40,654 nucleotides of DNA from Paraburkholderia sp. SG-MS1 (GTDB taxonomy: Bacteria; Pseudomonadota; Gammaproteobacteria; Burkholderiales; Burkholderiaceae). The translations under genes were made by a program, and so were the position numbers. Position 1 is the first letter of the stretch, and each line of letters begins with the position of its first letter. The notes under the pieces were generated by a model. That model ran no database searches, was not told the DNA's origin, and worked only from the letters and a program-made list of their open reading frames with translations. The stretch spans positions 1 through 40,654 of the forward strand of contig NZ_NPIH01000261.1 of assembly GCF_012275575.1 (NCBI RefSeq), in the 5' to 3' direction. Positions 15,747-23,713 of the stretch are shown in pieces.

Positions 15747-17015
15747 ATGACCCGCTCAAATACTCCGGGCGCCGCAACCGGCGCCGGGAATAGCAACAAA
15801 GATTATAGCGTAAGCGCTGACCCCTCCGACGCGTTGGGCGTCGATTCCCTCGACGACGATCTCGGCAGCGACGCGCTCGCGGCCGCGGGCGCGCCGGCCA
15901 TGGTGCCGACCGTAGCGAGCCGCGTCGCCGACGAGAGCCCGCGCAGCGTCGTCGTGCCCGACGAACTGGCCGGCGAGCGCCTCGACAAGGTGCTCGCGCG
16001 GGTGTTTCCCGAATTCTCGCGCAACCGGTTGCAAAGCTGGATCGAAGCGGAGCGCGTGCGCATCGACGGCAAACCGGCGAAGATCCGCCAGCCGGTGCCG
16101 CTCGGCGCGACCATCGAGCTCGTGCCCGATCTGCTGCCCGAACAGCTTGCCTTCACGCCCGAGCCGGTGCCGCTCGACATCGTCTACGAAGACGACACGC
16201 TGGTGGTGATCAACAAGCCGGCCGGCATGGTCGTGCATCCGGCGGCGGGCAACTGGAGCGGCACCATGCTGAACGGTCTGCTGTACCGCTACGGCGACGC
16301 CGCCGCCGGCCTGCCGCGCGCGGGCATCGTGCACCGGCTCGACAAGGAGACCTCCGGGCTGATGGTGGTGGCGCGCACGCTCGAAGCGCAGACCGATCTG
16401 GTGCGCCAGTTGCAGGCACGCACGGTGAAACGCCGCTATCTCGCGCTGGTGTGGGGCAACATGCCGGAAGAGGGCACCATCGACGCGCCGATCGGCCGCG
16501 ATCCGCGCGAACGCACGCGCATGGCGGTGGTGACGAGCGCGTCGGGCAAGCCCGCGCGCACGCATTTCCGCCGGGTCGATTCGGCGATCTGGCAGCGTCA
16601 GCCGGTCACCGCGATTCACTGCGATCTCGAAACCGGCCGCACTCATCAGATTCGCGTGCATTGCGCGCACATCGGCCATCCGCTGCTCGGCGATCCGGTG
16701 TATGGACGCGCGCGCGGCAAGCGCTCGGTCACGCCGCTACCGGACGGCTTCGCGCGCCAGGCGTTGCATGCGTGGCGGCTGGGGCTGATTCATCCGCAAT
16801 CCGGCCGCACGATGCAATGGCGCGCCGACGTGCCGGAAGACATGGAGGCGCTGTCGGCGGCGCTCGGGCTGGGGCGCGACGACGCGGGCGAGTTCGACGA
16901 GACGTACTATGAGGAGGACGACTACGACGCATCGCTGGATGATGACGAAGACGGCGCCCTCGATCACGACGACGCCGAAGACGCAGACGATCACGACAAG
17001 GACGATCACGCATGA
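15747..17015 (+). CDS. rluD: 23S rRNA pseudouridine synthase RluD
   Basis: A 422-residue pseudouridine synthase that modifies helix 69 of 23S rRNA (positions 1911, 1915 and 1917 in E. coli). An unstructured N-terminus of about 65 residues precedes an S4 RNA-binding domain (about 71-130, GERLDKVLARVFPEFSRNRL). The catalytic domain carries the RluA-family motif HRLDKETSG with nucleophile Asp199. The last 40 or so residues are strongly acidic, rich in Asp and Glu with several His and Tyr, which is not usual for RluD. E. coli RluD is about 326 residues, so both ends are extended; an in-frame ATG at 15900 could shorten the N-terminus. The stop overlaps the pgeF start as ATGA. Confidence 0.92.
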   Translation: MTRSNTPGAATGAGNSNKDYSVSADPSDALGVDSLDDDLGSDALAAAGAPAMVPTVASRVADESPRSVVVPDELAGERLDKVLARVFPEFSRNRLQSWIEAERVRIDGKPAKIRQPVPLGATIELVPDLLPEQLAFTPEPVPLDIVYEDDTLVVINKPAGMVVHPAAGNWSGTMLNGLLYRYGDAAAGLPRAGIVHRLDKETSGLMVVARTLEAQTDLVRQLQARTVKRRYLALVWGNMPEEGTIDAPIGRDPRERTRMAVVTSASGKPARTHFRRVDSAIWQRQPVTAIHCDLETGRTHQIRVHCAHIGHPLLGDPVYGRARGKRSVTPLPDGFARQALHAWRLGLIHPQSGRTMQWRADVPEDMEALSAALGLGRDDAGEFDETYYEEDDYDASLDDDEDGALDHDDAEDADDHDKDDHA

Positions 17016-17875
17016 GCCCGAATCTGCCGGAGCTGAGCTTTGCCGATGTCGTGCAACCGGCATGGAACGTGTCGCCGCGGGTGCGCGCGCTCGTCACGAC
17101 GCGCGACGGCGGCGTGAGTCAGCCGCCGTTCGGCCGCTGGCGCAATGGCGCAGACCAGCCCGGCGGACTCAATCTCGGCACGAAAGCCGGTGACGATCCG
17201 GCCGCTGTCGCGCTGAACCGCAAGCGGCTGCTGGATCTCGTGGGCGTAAGCGAGGCCGCGTGGCTCGAACAGATTCATGGCGCGAGCATCGTACGAGCTG
17301 AAGATGTGCTCGCCCAGGCGCGCGCGGACGGCACGCCGACGCGCGCCGATGCGAGCGTCACCGATCGCCCCGGCACCGTGTGCGTGGTGATGGTGGCCGA
17401 CTGCATGCCGGTGCTGCTATGCGACGAAGCGGGCCGCGCGGTCGGTGCGGCGCATGCGGGTTGGCGCGGGCTGGCGGCGGGTATTGTCGAGCAGACCGCG
17501 CGGCGTGTCGCGCAACTCGCCGGTGTTGAAACGCACGCACTGCATGCGTATCTCGGGCCGTCGATCGGTCCAGACGCGTTCGAAGTCGGCCGCGACGTGC
17601 GTGACGCCTTCATGAACGGCGTCGACGGCGCACAACGCGACGCTACGGTGAACGCATTCGTCGAGCATCCGCGCAATCCCGGCAAATATCTCGCGCATCT
17701 CCCGATGCTGGCGCGCTTGCGTCTGCAGACGCTCGGCGTGACGCGCGTCGTCGGCGGCGATCTCTGCACGGTGACCGAACGTGAGCGTTTCTATTCGTAT
17801 CGCCGCGATCGGGAGACCGGCCGTATGGCCGCACTGATCTGGCTGGACGACCAGGCGCAGAGCCTCGCGGACTAA
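17012..17875 (+). CDS. pgeF: Peptidoglycan editing factor PgeF (YfiH, laccase-domain family)
   Basis: A 287-residue protein of the multicopper-polyphenol oxidoreductase/DUF152 family. Members have been described as purine nucleoside-processing enzymes and, in E. coli, as PgeF, which keeps L-Ser out of muropeptide precursors. The metal-site residues are visible as His89 (LEQIHG), Cys131 (VADCMPVLL) and His148 (GAAHAGWRG). It overlaps rluD by 4 nt (ATGA), a pairing found in many proteobacteria, so co-translation is likely. Which activity dominates here cannot be told from sequence. Confidence 0.9.
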   Translation: MSPNLPELSFADVVQPAWNVSPRVRALVTTRDGGVSQPPFGRWRNGADQPGGLNLGTKAGDDPAAVALNRKRLLDLVGVSEAAWLEQIHGASIVRAEDVLAQARADGTPTRADASVTDRPGTVCVVMVADCMPVLLCDEAGRAVGAAHAGWRGLAAGIVEQTARRVAQLAGVETHALHAYLGPSIGPDAFEVGRDVRDAFMNGVDGAQRDATVNAFVEHPRNPGKYLAHLPMLARLRLQTLGVTRVVGGDLCTVTERERFYSYRRDRETGRMAALIWLDDQAQSLAD

Positions 17876-18255
17876 CGCGGCTTGCGCCGCTCCCGATTCA
17901 GACCAATCGACGCCCGCATGGCGACGCTTCGTACACCGATCCGTCGTCATGTGGGCGCGCTGCATCGGCGAGCGCCGGCGGCGTGGGCCACGCGTTTCGC
18001 GGACTCGCGCATGCGGGTTTGTGCCGAGCCGCGCGGCGCGATTTTGCTGCGCTGCCGGAATTCGCGGGGCTGGCGTAAATCTGTCGCGTAAAGCGTGTGC
18101 GTGCGAACGGATAAACGCACATAAGCCCATGCAATATGGGAGCTTTTTTCGTTCGCAGCCGTTGCCAATCACCAGACTTCAAAAAGGGCGATCTGCTACA
18201 CAGGGAAAACGATAATTAAAAAACTATCGCACTGCGGCAAAATCGGGAACAAGCA
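17876..18255. other. Intergenic region pgeF-phaC
   Basis: No convincing gene. The first half is GC-rich with short spurious frames. The second half (about 18110-18260) is AT-richer and holds a candidate terminator (18124-18149) and, just before phaC, a TTGACA hexamer. A short inverted pair CGATA/TATCG flanks an A-run at 18210-18229. This is the likely control region of the pha locus. Confidence 0.5.
18124..18149 (+). terminator. Possible rho-independent terminator after rluD-pgeF
   Basis: Short hairpin AGCCCAT / ATGGG-AGCT with a 5-nt loop and one bulged A, followed directly by six T residues (18144-18149). The stem is weak and it lies about 250 nt after pgeF, so the call is moderate. Confidence 0.45.
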
Positions 18256-18285
18256 TTGACATGCCTTGCGATGGGGAGCAAGAAT
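18256..18285 (+). promoter_or_regulatory. Candidate sigma-70 promoter for phaC
   Basis: A perfect -35 hexamer TTGACA at 18256-18261, an 18-nt spacer, and AAGAAT (4 of 6) at 18280-18285. Transcription would start near 18292, downstream of the ATG at 18284, which argues that PhaC starts at the later ATG (18404) with a leader of about 110 nt. No experimental support; the -10 is imperfect. Confidence 0.4.
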
Positions 18286-18403
18286 GTTCCTCACGAGCTC
18301 CTCGTACATGGGACAGGGCGTGACGAGGTCGCGAGCAATCGCTCACGTGCGCACGAACCTGCCTCTCAACCCGTCCGCAAGGACTTACCGGTCAAAAGCA
18401 GGT

Positions 18404-20320
18404 ATGGCAGCTTCTCATTCCTCAGCTTCCCCCAGCACGGACTCCTCGAAGGAGCAGACGCAGCAGGCCGGTACGAGCGGCGCCGCGCCCGCCGCCGGCA
18501 TGCAGCAATTGTTCGACACGTGGATGACCGCGTGGCGTTCGCTCGGTACGCCACCTGGCGCGGGTGGCTTGCCGTTTTCCATGCCCCAGATGCCGCAGGT
18601 GCCCGGCGTCGCGCAAACGGGCTTTCCCCAGATTCCGTCGTTTCCCGGCATGCCCGATTTCAGCAAACTGGCCGCCGGCGCGATGCCGTCCATGCCGACC
18701 TTCGCGGGGCTGAATATTCCGAGCGCCGCGATTCCGGCCGAACGTCTGCAGAAACTGCAAGCCGACTATTCGCGCGAGGCGATGGAGTTGATCCAGCAGG
18801 CCGCTTCGTCGGCGGCCAAAGCGCCCGAGCTCAAGGACCGCCGCTTCAGCGCCGAAGCATGGAGCGCGACGCCTGCGTACGCATTCACCGCCGCCTGGTA
18901 TCTGCTGAACGCGCGCTATCTGCAGGAAATGGTCGACGCGCTCGACATCGAACCGAAGGTGCGTGAGCGCGTTCGTTTTGCGGTCCAGCAGTGGACGGCG
19001 GCGGCCTCGCCGAGCAACTTCTTCGCGTTGAATCCCGAAGCGCAAAAAACCTTGCTCGACAGCAAGGGCGAGAGCCTGCGCCAGGGCGTGATGAATCTGC
19101 TCGCCGACATGCAGCGCGGCAAGATTTCGCAGACCGACGAATCGGGTTTCGTGGTCGGCGAGAATCTGGCGAACACCGAGGGCTCGGTGGTGTTCGAGAA
19201 CGAGCTGCTGCAATTGATCCAATACAAGCCGCGCACCGCCACCGTGCGCGAGCGGCCGCTGCTGATCGTGCCGCCATGCATCAACAAGTTCTATATTCTC
19301 GACCTGCAGCCGGAGAACTCGCTGGTCGCGCACGGTCTCGATGCGGGACACCAGGTGTTCCTGATTTCATGGCGCAACGCCGATCAATCCATTGCGCATA
19401 AAACCTGGGACGATTACATCGGTGAGGGCGTGCTCACCGCCATCGAGACAGTCAGCAAGATCAGCGGCCGCGAGCAGATCAACACGCTCGGGTTCTGCGT
19501 CGGCGGCACGATGCTCGCCACCGCGCTCGCGGTCGCCGCGGCGCGTGGCGAACGACCGGCCGCGTCGATGACGCTGCTCACCGCGATGCTCGACTTTTCC
19601 GACACCGGCGTGCTCGACGTGTTCGTCGACGAGGCGCACGTGCAGATGCGCGAGCAGACCATCGGCGGCAAGAACGGTGCGCCGGGACTGATGCGCGGCA
19701 TCGAGTTCGCCAACACGTTCTCGTTCCTGCGGCCGAACGATCTGGTGTGGAACTATGTCGTCGACAATTACCTGAAGGGACGCACGCCGGTGCCGTTCGA
19801 TCTGCTGTACTGGAACAGCGACTCGACCAGTCTGCCGGGCCCGATGTACGTCTGGTATCTGCGCAACACGTACCTCGAAAACCGGCTGCGCGAACCGGGT
19901 GCGCTGACCACTTGCGGCCAGCCGGTCGACCTGTCGAAGATCGACGTGCCCACCTTCATCTATGGGTCACGCGAAGACCATATCGTGCCGTGGCAAACCG
20001 CATACGCATCGGTGCCGCTCCTCACCGGGCCGCTGAAATTCGTGCTCGGCGCGTCGGGGCACATCGCCGGCGTGATCAATCCGCCCGCAAAGAAAAAGCG
20101 CAACTACTGGACCCTCCAAGGCGACGCCAAAACGTTGCCGCAGAGCGCCGACGAATGGCTCGACGTCGCGTCGGAAGTGCCGGGCAGCTGGTGGCCCGAA
20201 TGGACCCGCTGGCTCGATCAGTACGGCGGCAAGAAGGTCAAGCCACGCGCCACGGCCGGCTCGGCCGAATTTCCGGTCATCGAACCCGCGCCCGGACGTT
20301 ACGTGCGCCAACGGGAGTAA
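18404..20320 (+). CDS. phaC: Class I poly(3-hydroxybutyrate) polymerase PhaC
   Basis: PHA synthase that polymerises (R)-3-hydroxyacyl-CoA (mainly 3-hydroxybutyryl-CoA) into storage granules. With the start at 18404 it has 638 residues. The N-terminal 130 or so residues are Ser/Pro/Met-rich and variable; the alpha/beta-hydrolase core follows. The catalytic triad is Cys365 in the lipase-like box GFCVGG, Asp525 in GSREDHIVPW and His553 in GASGHIAGV. Other class I blocks (VPPCINK, FSFLRPNDLVWNYVVDNYL, INPPAKKKR) are clear. The open frame extends to 18266; an ATG at 18284 has a good GGGGAG site but adds residues unlike PhaC and lies before the predicted transcription start. The start is the only real doubt. 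First gene of phaC-phaA-phaB-phaR. Confidence 0.95.
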   Translation: MAASHSSASPSTDSSKEQTQQAGTSGAAPAAGMQQLFDTWMTAWRSLGTPPGAGGLPFSMPQMPQVPGVAQTGFPQIPSFPGMPDFSKLAAGAMPSMPTFAGLNIPSAAIPAERLQKLQADYSREAMELIQQAASSAAKAPELKDRRFSAEAWSATPAYAFTAAWYLLNARYLQEMVDALDIEPKVRERVRFAVQQWTAAASPSNFFALNPEAQKTLLDSKGESLRQGVMNLLADMQRGKISQTDESGFVVGENLANTEGSVVFENELLQLIQYKPRTATVRERPLLIVPPCINKFYILDLQPENSLVAHGLDAGHQVFLISWRNADQSIAHKTWDDYIGEGVLTAIETVSKISGREQINTLGFCVGGTMLATALAVAAARGERPAASMTLLTAMLDFSDTGVLDVFVDEAHVQMREQTIGGKNGAPGLMRGIEFANTFSFLRPNDLVWNYVVDNYLKGRTPVPFDLLYWNSDSTSLPGPMYVWYLRNTYLENRLREPGALTTCGQPVDLSKIDVPTFIYGSREDHIVPWQTAYASVPLLTGPLKFVLGASGHIAGVINPPAKKKRNYWTLQGDAKTLPQSADEWLDVASEVPGSWWPEWTRWLDQYGGKKVKPRATAGSAEFPVIEPAPGRYVRQRE

Positions 20321-20407
20321 AGTTAAAACGCGCTTCACGGTGCGGGGTTGGCGGTGTGAATGAGCGTCTGATTGAGCAAGGGCGTAAGAGCAACGAATTT
20401 TTAACTT
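20320..20407. repeat. AT-rich 9-bp inverted repeat in the phaC-phaA gap
   Basis: AAGTTAAAA at 20320-20328, beginning in the phaC stop codon, and its exact complement TTTTAACTT at 20399-20407, separated by 70 nt. It frames most of the 132-nt gap between phaC and phaA. Could pair in the message; no function is known. Confidence 0.45.
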
Positions 20408-20439
20408 GACGGGCTGCGGCGCAGTTGGCCGGCGTGCCC

Positions 20440-20444
20440 GGAGG
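20440..20444 (+). promoter_or_regulatory. Ribosome binding site that decides the phaA start
   Basis: GGAGG is 8 nt before the ATG at 20453 and only 2 nt before the ATG at 20447, favouring 20453. The resulting 393-residue protein beginning MTDVVIVSAART has the same length as the well-known PhaA of Cupriavidus necator. Confidence 0.75.
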
Positions 20445-20452
20445 ATATGGAA

Positions 20453-21634
20453 ATGACTGATGTTGTGATCGTATCGGCCGCCCGTACGGCAGTAGGCAAA
20501 TTCGGTGGATCGCTGGCGAAGATCGCCGCGCCCGAGCTCGGCGCAGTGGTGATCCGCGCCGTGCTCGAACGCGCCGGTATGAAGCCCGAGCAGGTAAGCG
20601 AAGTGATTCTTGGGCAGGTGCTGACGGCCGGTTCCGGCCAGAATCCGGCACGTCAGGCGCTGATCAAGGCGGGACTGCCCACGGCAGTGCCGGCCATGAC
20701 GATCAACGTGGTATGCGGCTCGGGACTGAAGTCGGTCATGCTCGCGGCCAACGCCATCATCGCGGGCGACGCGGACATCGTCGTTGCGGGTGGTCAGGAA
20801 AACATGAGCGCGGCACCGCACGTGCTGCCGGGTTCGCGCGACGGTTTCCGCATGGGCGACGCGAAGCTGATCGACTCGATGATCGTCGACGGCCTGTGGG
20901 ACGTGTACAACCAGTACCACATGGGCGTGACGGCGGAAAACGTCGCGAAGGAATACGGCATCACGCGCGAACAGCAGGACGCGTTCGCGGCGCTTTCGCA
21001 GAACAAGGCGGAAGCCGCGCAGAAGTCGGGCCGTTTCAACGACGAGATCGTGCCGGTCGAGATTCCGCAACGCAAGGGCGAGCCGCTGCGTTTCGCTACC
21101 GATGAATTCGTGCGTCACGGCGTCACGGCGGAAGCGCTGGCGGGCCTGAAGCCGGCGTTCTCCAAAGAAGGCTCGGTCACTGCCGCCAATGCGTCGGGGC
21201 TGAACGACGGTGCGGCGGCGGTGCTGGTGATGTCGGCGAAGAAGGCCGAGGCGCTCGGCCTCACGCCGCTCGCGCGCATCAAGGCTTATGCGACGTCCGG
21301 TCTGGATCCGAAGGTGATGGGCATGGGCCCAGTGCCGGCTTCGCGCCGCTGTCTGGAGCGCGCGGGCTGGACGCCGGCCGACCTGGACCTGATGGAAATC
21401 AACGAGGCGTTCGCCGCCCAGGCGTGCGCCGTGAATCAACAGATGGGCTGGGACACGTCGAAGATCAACGTGAACGGCGGCGCGATCGCGATCGGCCATC
21501 CGATCGGCGCGTCCGGCTGCCGCATTCTCGTCACGCTGCTGCACGAAATGCAGAAGCGCGATGCGAAGAAGGGTTTGGCGTCGCTGTGTATCGGCGGCGG
21601 CATGGGTGTGGCGCTGGCGCTCGAGCGCGCCTGA
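20453..21634 (+). CDS. phaA: Acetyl-CoA acetyltransferase (beta-ketothiolase) PhaA
   Basis: Condenses two acetyl-CoA into acetoacetyl-CoA, the first step of polyhydroxybutyrate synthesis. 393 residues, the usual size. The thiolase residues are intact: acyl-accepting Cys88 in the VCGSGLKS block, the active-site His in GHPIGASG near residue 349, and the second catalytic Cys in CIGGGMG near residue 379. The sequence is very like the PhaA of Cupriavidus necator as I remember it. It follows phaC by 132 nt and precedes phaB by 204 nt on the same strand. Confidence 0.97.
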   Translation: MTDVVIVSAARTAVGKFGGSLAKIAAPELGAVVIRAVLERAGMKPEQVSEVILGQVLTAGSGQNPARQALIKAGLPTAVPAMTINVVCGSGLKSVMLAANAIIAGDADIVVAGGQENMSAAPHVLPGSRDGFRMGDAKLIDSMIVDGLWDVYNQYHMGVTAENVAKEYGITREQQDAFAALSQNKAEAAQKSGRFNDEIVPVEIPQRKGEPLRFATDEFVRHGVTAEALAGLKPAFSKEGSVTAANASGLNDGAAAVLVMSAKKAEALGLTPLARIKAYATSGLDPKVMGMGPVPASRRCLERAGWTPADLDLMEINEAFAAQACAVNQQMGWDTSKINVNGGAIAIGHPIGASGCRILVTLLHEMQKRDAKKGLASLCIGGGMGVALALERA

Positions 21635-21648
21635 GTACGCCGCGCTGA

Positions 21649-21668
21649 CCGGCGCAGCGAGGCGCCGG
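21649..21668. repeat. GC-rich hairpin just after phaA
   Basis: CCGGCGC at 21649-21655, loop AGCGAG, GCGCCGG at 21662-21668. It starts 15 nt after the phaA stop. There is no T-run, so it is not a standard terminator; it may protect the 3' end of an upstream message fragment. Confidence 0.5.
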
Positions 21669-21838
21669 CCGGCAGCAGGCATCAGGCAAGGTTGCCGCGC
21701 GTCACGGCGAAGCAGGTGGCGCGTGGTGTCAGCAGTGGCCTCGTCGGCCGGTCGCCCGGCGGCAGTGGAGATGAAGCACCAGACGAGGGGAAGAGGTTGC
21801 CGGTCGGCGCCTCGAAAAACGATAACGGAGTGTAGTTT

Positions 21839-22579
21839 ATGACACAGCGAATTGCGTACGTAACGGGCGGGATGGGCGGTATCGGCACGAGCATTTGCCA
21901 GCGACTGCACAAAGAGGGCTTCAAGGTGATCGCGGGCTGCGGCCCGAATTCGCCGCGCCGCGTGAAGTGGCTCGAAGAGCAGAAGGCGCTGGGCTTCGAT
22001 TTCATCGCGTCCGAAGGCAACGTCGGCGATTGGGAATCGACCAAGGCCGCGTTCGAGAAGGTCAAGGCCGAAGTCGGCGAGATCGATGTGCTGGTGAACA
22101 ACGCCGGCATTACGCGCGACGTCGTGTTCCGCAAGATGACGCATGAAGACTGGACGGCGGTGATCGACACGAACCTGACCAGCCTCTTCAACGTCACGAA
22201 GCAGGTGATCGACGGCATGGTCGAGCGTGGCTGGGGCCGCGTCATCAACATCTCGTCGGTGAACGGCCAGAAAGGCCAGTTCGGCCAGACCAACTACTCG
22301 ACCGCGAAGGCCGGTATTCACGGCTTCACGATGTCGCTCGCGCAGGAAGTGGCCACCAAGGGCGTGACGGTCAACACCGTGTCGCCGGGCTACATCGGCA
22401 CCGACATGGTCAAGTCGATCCGCCCGGACGTGCTGGAAAAGATCGTGGCGACGATTCCGGTGCGCCGCCTGGGTCAGCCGGACGAAATCGGCTCGATCGT
22501 CGCGTGGCTCGCGTCGGATGAATCGGGTTTCTCCACGGGCGCTGATTTTTCGCTGAACGGTGGTTTGCATATGGGCTGA
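21839..22579 (+). CDS. phaB: Acetoacetyl-CoA reductase PhaB
   Basis: NADPH-dependent reductase making (R)-3-hydroxybutyryl-CoA from acetoacetyl-CoA, the second step of PHB synthesis. A 246-residue short-chain dehydrogenase. The cofactor loop GGMGGIG is at residues 10-16 and the catalytic Ser140, Tyr153 and Lys157 are in place (NISSVNG, YSTAK). The length equals that of Cupriavidus necator PhaB. CGGAG precedes the ATG by 8 nt. Its stop lies inside a long GC-rich hairpin (22576-22621). Confidence 0.97.
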   Translation: MTQRIAYVTGGMGGIGTSICQRLHKEGFKVIAGCGPNSPRRVKWLEEQKALGFDFIASEGNVGDWESTKAAFEKVKAEVGEIDVLVNNAGITRDVVFRKMTHEDWTAVIDTNLTSLFNVTKQVIDGMVERGWGRVINISSVNGQKGQFGQTNYSTAKAGIHGFTMSLAQEVATKGVTVNTVSPGYIGTDMVKSIRPDVLEKIVATIPVRRLGQPDEIGSIVAWLASDESGFSTGADFSLNGGLHMG

Positions 22580-22621
22580 GTCACCGGCGCGCCGCTCACA
22601 AGGCGGCGCGCTCCGGCTCAG
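22576..22621. repeat. GC-rich imperfect hairpin across the phaB stop codon
   Basis: The core is a perfect 9-bp stem, GCGCGCCGC at 22587-22595 and GCGGCGCGC at 22603-22611, with a 7-nt loop. Outer pairing CCGG/CCGG and CTGAG/CTCAG extends it imperfectly to 22576-22621. No T-run follows. It lies between the biosynthetic genes and the regulator phaR. Confidence 0.55.
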
Positions 22622-22712
22622 ATGGTTCCGGCGGCGTCCCGGTTGCGCAATGGCCAGATTGCGCAGCCGGCTGACGCCGTTTCCGCGCTCAACTCGCGCT
22701 CAAAGGCGTTAC

Positions 22713-23330
22713 ATGACCACTACTACAAAGAAAACAGCCGATCGACTGATCAAGAAATATCCGAATCGTCGGCTCTACGATACCGAGACAAGCACGTACA
22801 TCACGCTCACGGATGTCAAGCAGCTCGTGCTCGATCAGGAGGATTTCAAGGTCATCGATGCGAAGAGCAACGAGGACCTGACGCGCGCCATCCTGTTGCA
22901 GATCATTCTCGAGGAGGAGAGCGGCGGCTTGCCGATGTTCTCGTCGTCGATGCTGTCGCAGATCATCCGTTTCTACGGCCATGCGATGCAGGGCATGATG
23001 GGCACGTATCTGGAAAAGAACATCCAGGCCTTCATCGACATTCAGGCGAAGCTCGCCGACCAGTCGAAGAATCTGTACGAAGGCAAGGCGATGAATCCGG
23101 AAGTCTGGTCGCAGTTCATGAACATGCAGGCCCCGATGATGCAGGGCATGATGACCAGCTACATCGAGCAATCGAAGAACATGTTCGTGCAAATGCAGGA
23201 GCAGATGCAGAACCAGGCGAAGTCGATGTTCGCCACCTTCCCGTTCACGCCGGGCGGCGCGGTCAATGCCGGCAGTGGCGGGAACGCGCCGGGCACCCCG
23301 CAAACCGATCCGGAACCGGAGAAGAAGTAA
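22713..23330 (+). CDS. phaR: Polyhydroxyalkanoate synthesis repressor PhaR
   Basis: A 205-residue regulator. In relatives PhaR binds both DNA and PHB granules and represses phasin and its own expression until polymer forms. The N-terminal DNA-binding region shows RLIKKYPNRRLYDTETSTYI (about residues 11-30), followed by the polymer-binding domain (EDFKVIDAKSNEDLTRAILLQII) and a long Met/Gln-rich helical stretch ending in a Pro/Gly/Glu tail. The start at 22713 follows AAAGG by 6 nt; a longer open frame from 22560 overlaps the phaB end and has an unlikely arginine-rich N-terminus. It is the last gene of phaC-phaA-phaB-phaR and probably has its own promoter in the gap, though none is clear. Confidence 0.95.
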   Translation: MTTTTKKTADRLIKKYPNRRLYDTETSTYITLTDVKQLVLDQEDFKVIDAKSNEDLTRAILLQIILEEESGGLPMFSSSMLSQIIRFYGHAMQGMMGTYLEKNIQAFIDIQAKLADQSKNLYEGKAMNPEVWSQFMNMQAPMMQGMMTSYIEQSKNMFVQMQEQMQNQAKSMFATFPFTPGGAVNAGSGGNAPGTPQTDPEPEKK

Positions 23331-23533
23331 TACCGTGCGATGTTGCGGATCGCGCCAACGTTGACGGCTTCAAGGGGTGGCTACATGTGGCATGCGGTTG
23401 CTTGCGTCGTCACTGGCGTTGCCTTCGCGCTTCTGCCCACGCATGGCACAGGCGCATAGCCGCTGGCGCGGTACAATCATGGGTTGAGCGCGCAGGTGCT
23501 TCTCCCTCCATAGGGTGGGGGTCTTCATGACCC
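23331..23533. other. Intergenic region phaR-dusC, 5' part, with candidate promoter
   Basis: About 200 nt with no gene-like frame. It holds TACAAT at 23472-23477, a possible -10 element, without a good -35. A short inverted pair GGGTC/GACCC lies at 23519-23533. The remaining gap to dusC is covered by the small-ORF candidate at 23534-23713. Confidence 0.4.
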
Positions 23534-23713
23534 TTGAATCCTTGCTTCACCGTTCCCCCCATTTTTGCCATTGCCATCGTCATCGCTCCAGCCGGGCCCG
23601 CTTTGCTTTATGTCGCAGATCACTTTCCCTACCGCATCGAGCCCTTCGACTCCGAAGGCCGGACCGGTCAGCTTCGTTTGACTGGCGGATCGCATAAGCA
23701 GGCCCCCACATGA
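23534..23713 (+). CDS. Candidate small membrane protein overlapping the dusC start (hypothetical)
   Basis: A 59-codon frame starting with TTG. A hydrophobic segment at about residues 10-28 (IFAIAIVIAPAGPALLYVA) is followed by a charged, protein-like tail (DHFPYRIEPFDSEGRTGQ...). Its stop codon overlaps the dusC ATG as ATGA, the arrangement seen in this window for surE-pcm and rluD-pgeF. A TACAAT hexamer lies 56 nt upstream. Against it: the start codon is TTG, the Shine-Dalgarno candidate (a G-run at 23515-23520) is 13 nt away, and a minus-strand frame through the same bases is also open. I do not recognise the product. Confidence 0.35.
   Translation: MNPCFTVPPIFAIAIVIAPAGPALLYVADHFPYRIEPFDSEGRTGQLRLTGGSHKQAPT

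Noticed and set aside
17882..18091. A 69-residue Arg-rich frame after pgeF
   Set aside because: Composition is that of random GC-rich sequence; no ribosome site and no recognisable feature.
18284..18403. N-terminal extension of PhaC from the ATG at 18284
   Set aside because: It has a good ribosome site, but the extra residues are unlike PhaC and the start overlaps the predicted -10 element. Kept as an alternative, not as the call.
19967..22570. An 867-residue open frame on the minus strand
   Set aside because: It lies opposite phaC, phaA and phaB, is His/Arg-rich, and is the antisense shadow expected from their GC-rich codon use.
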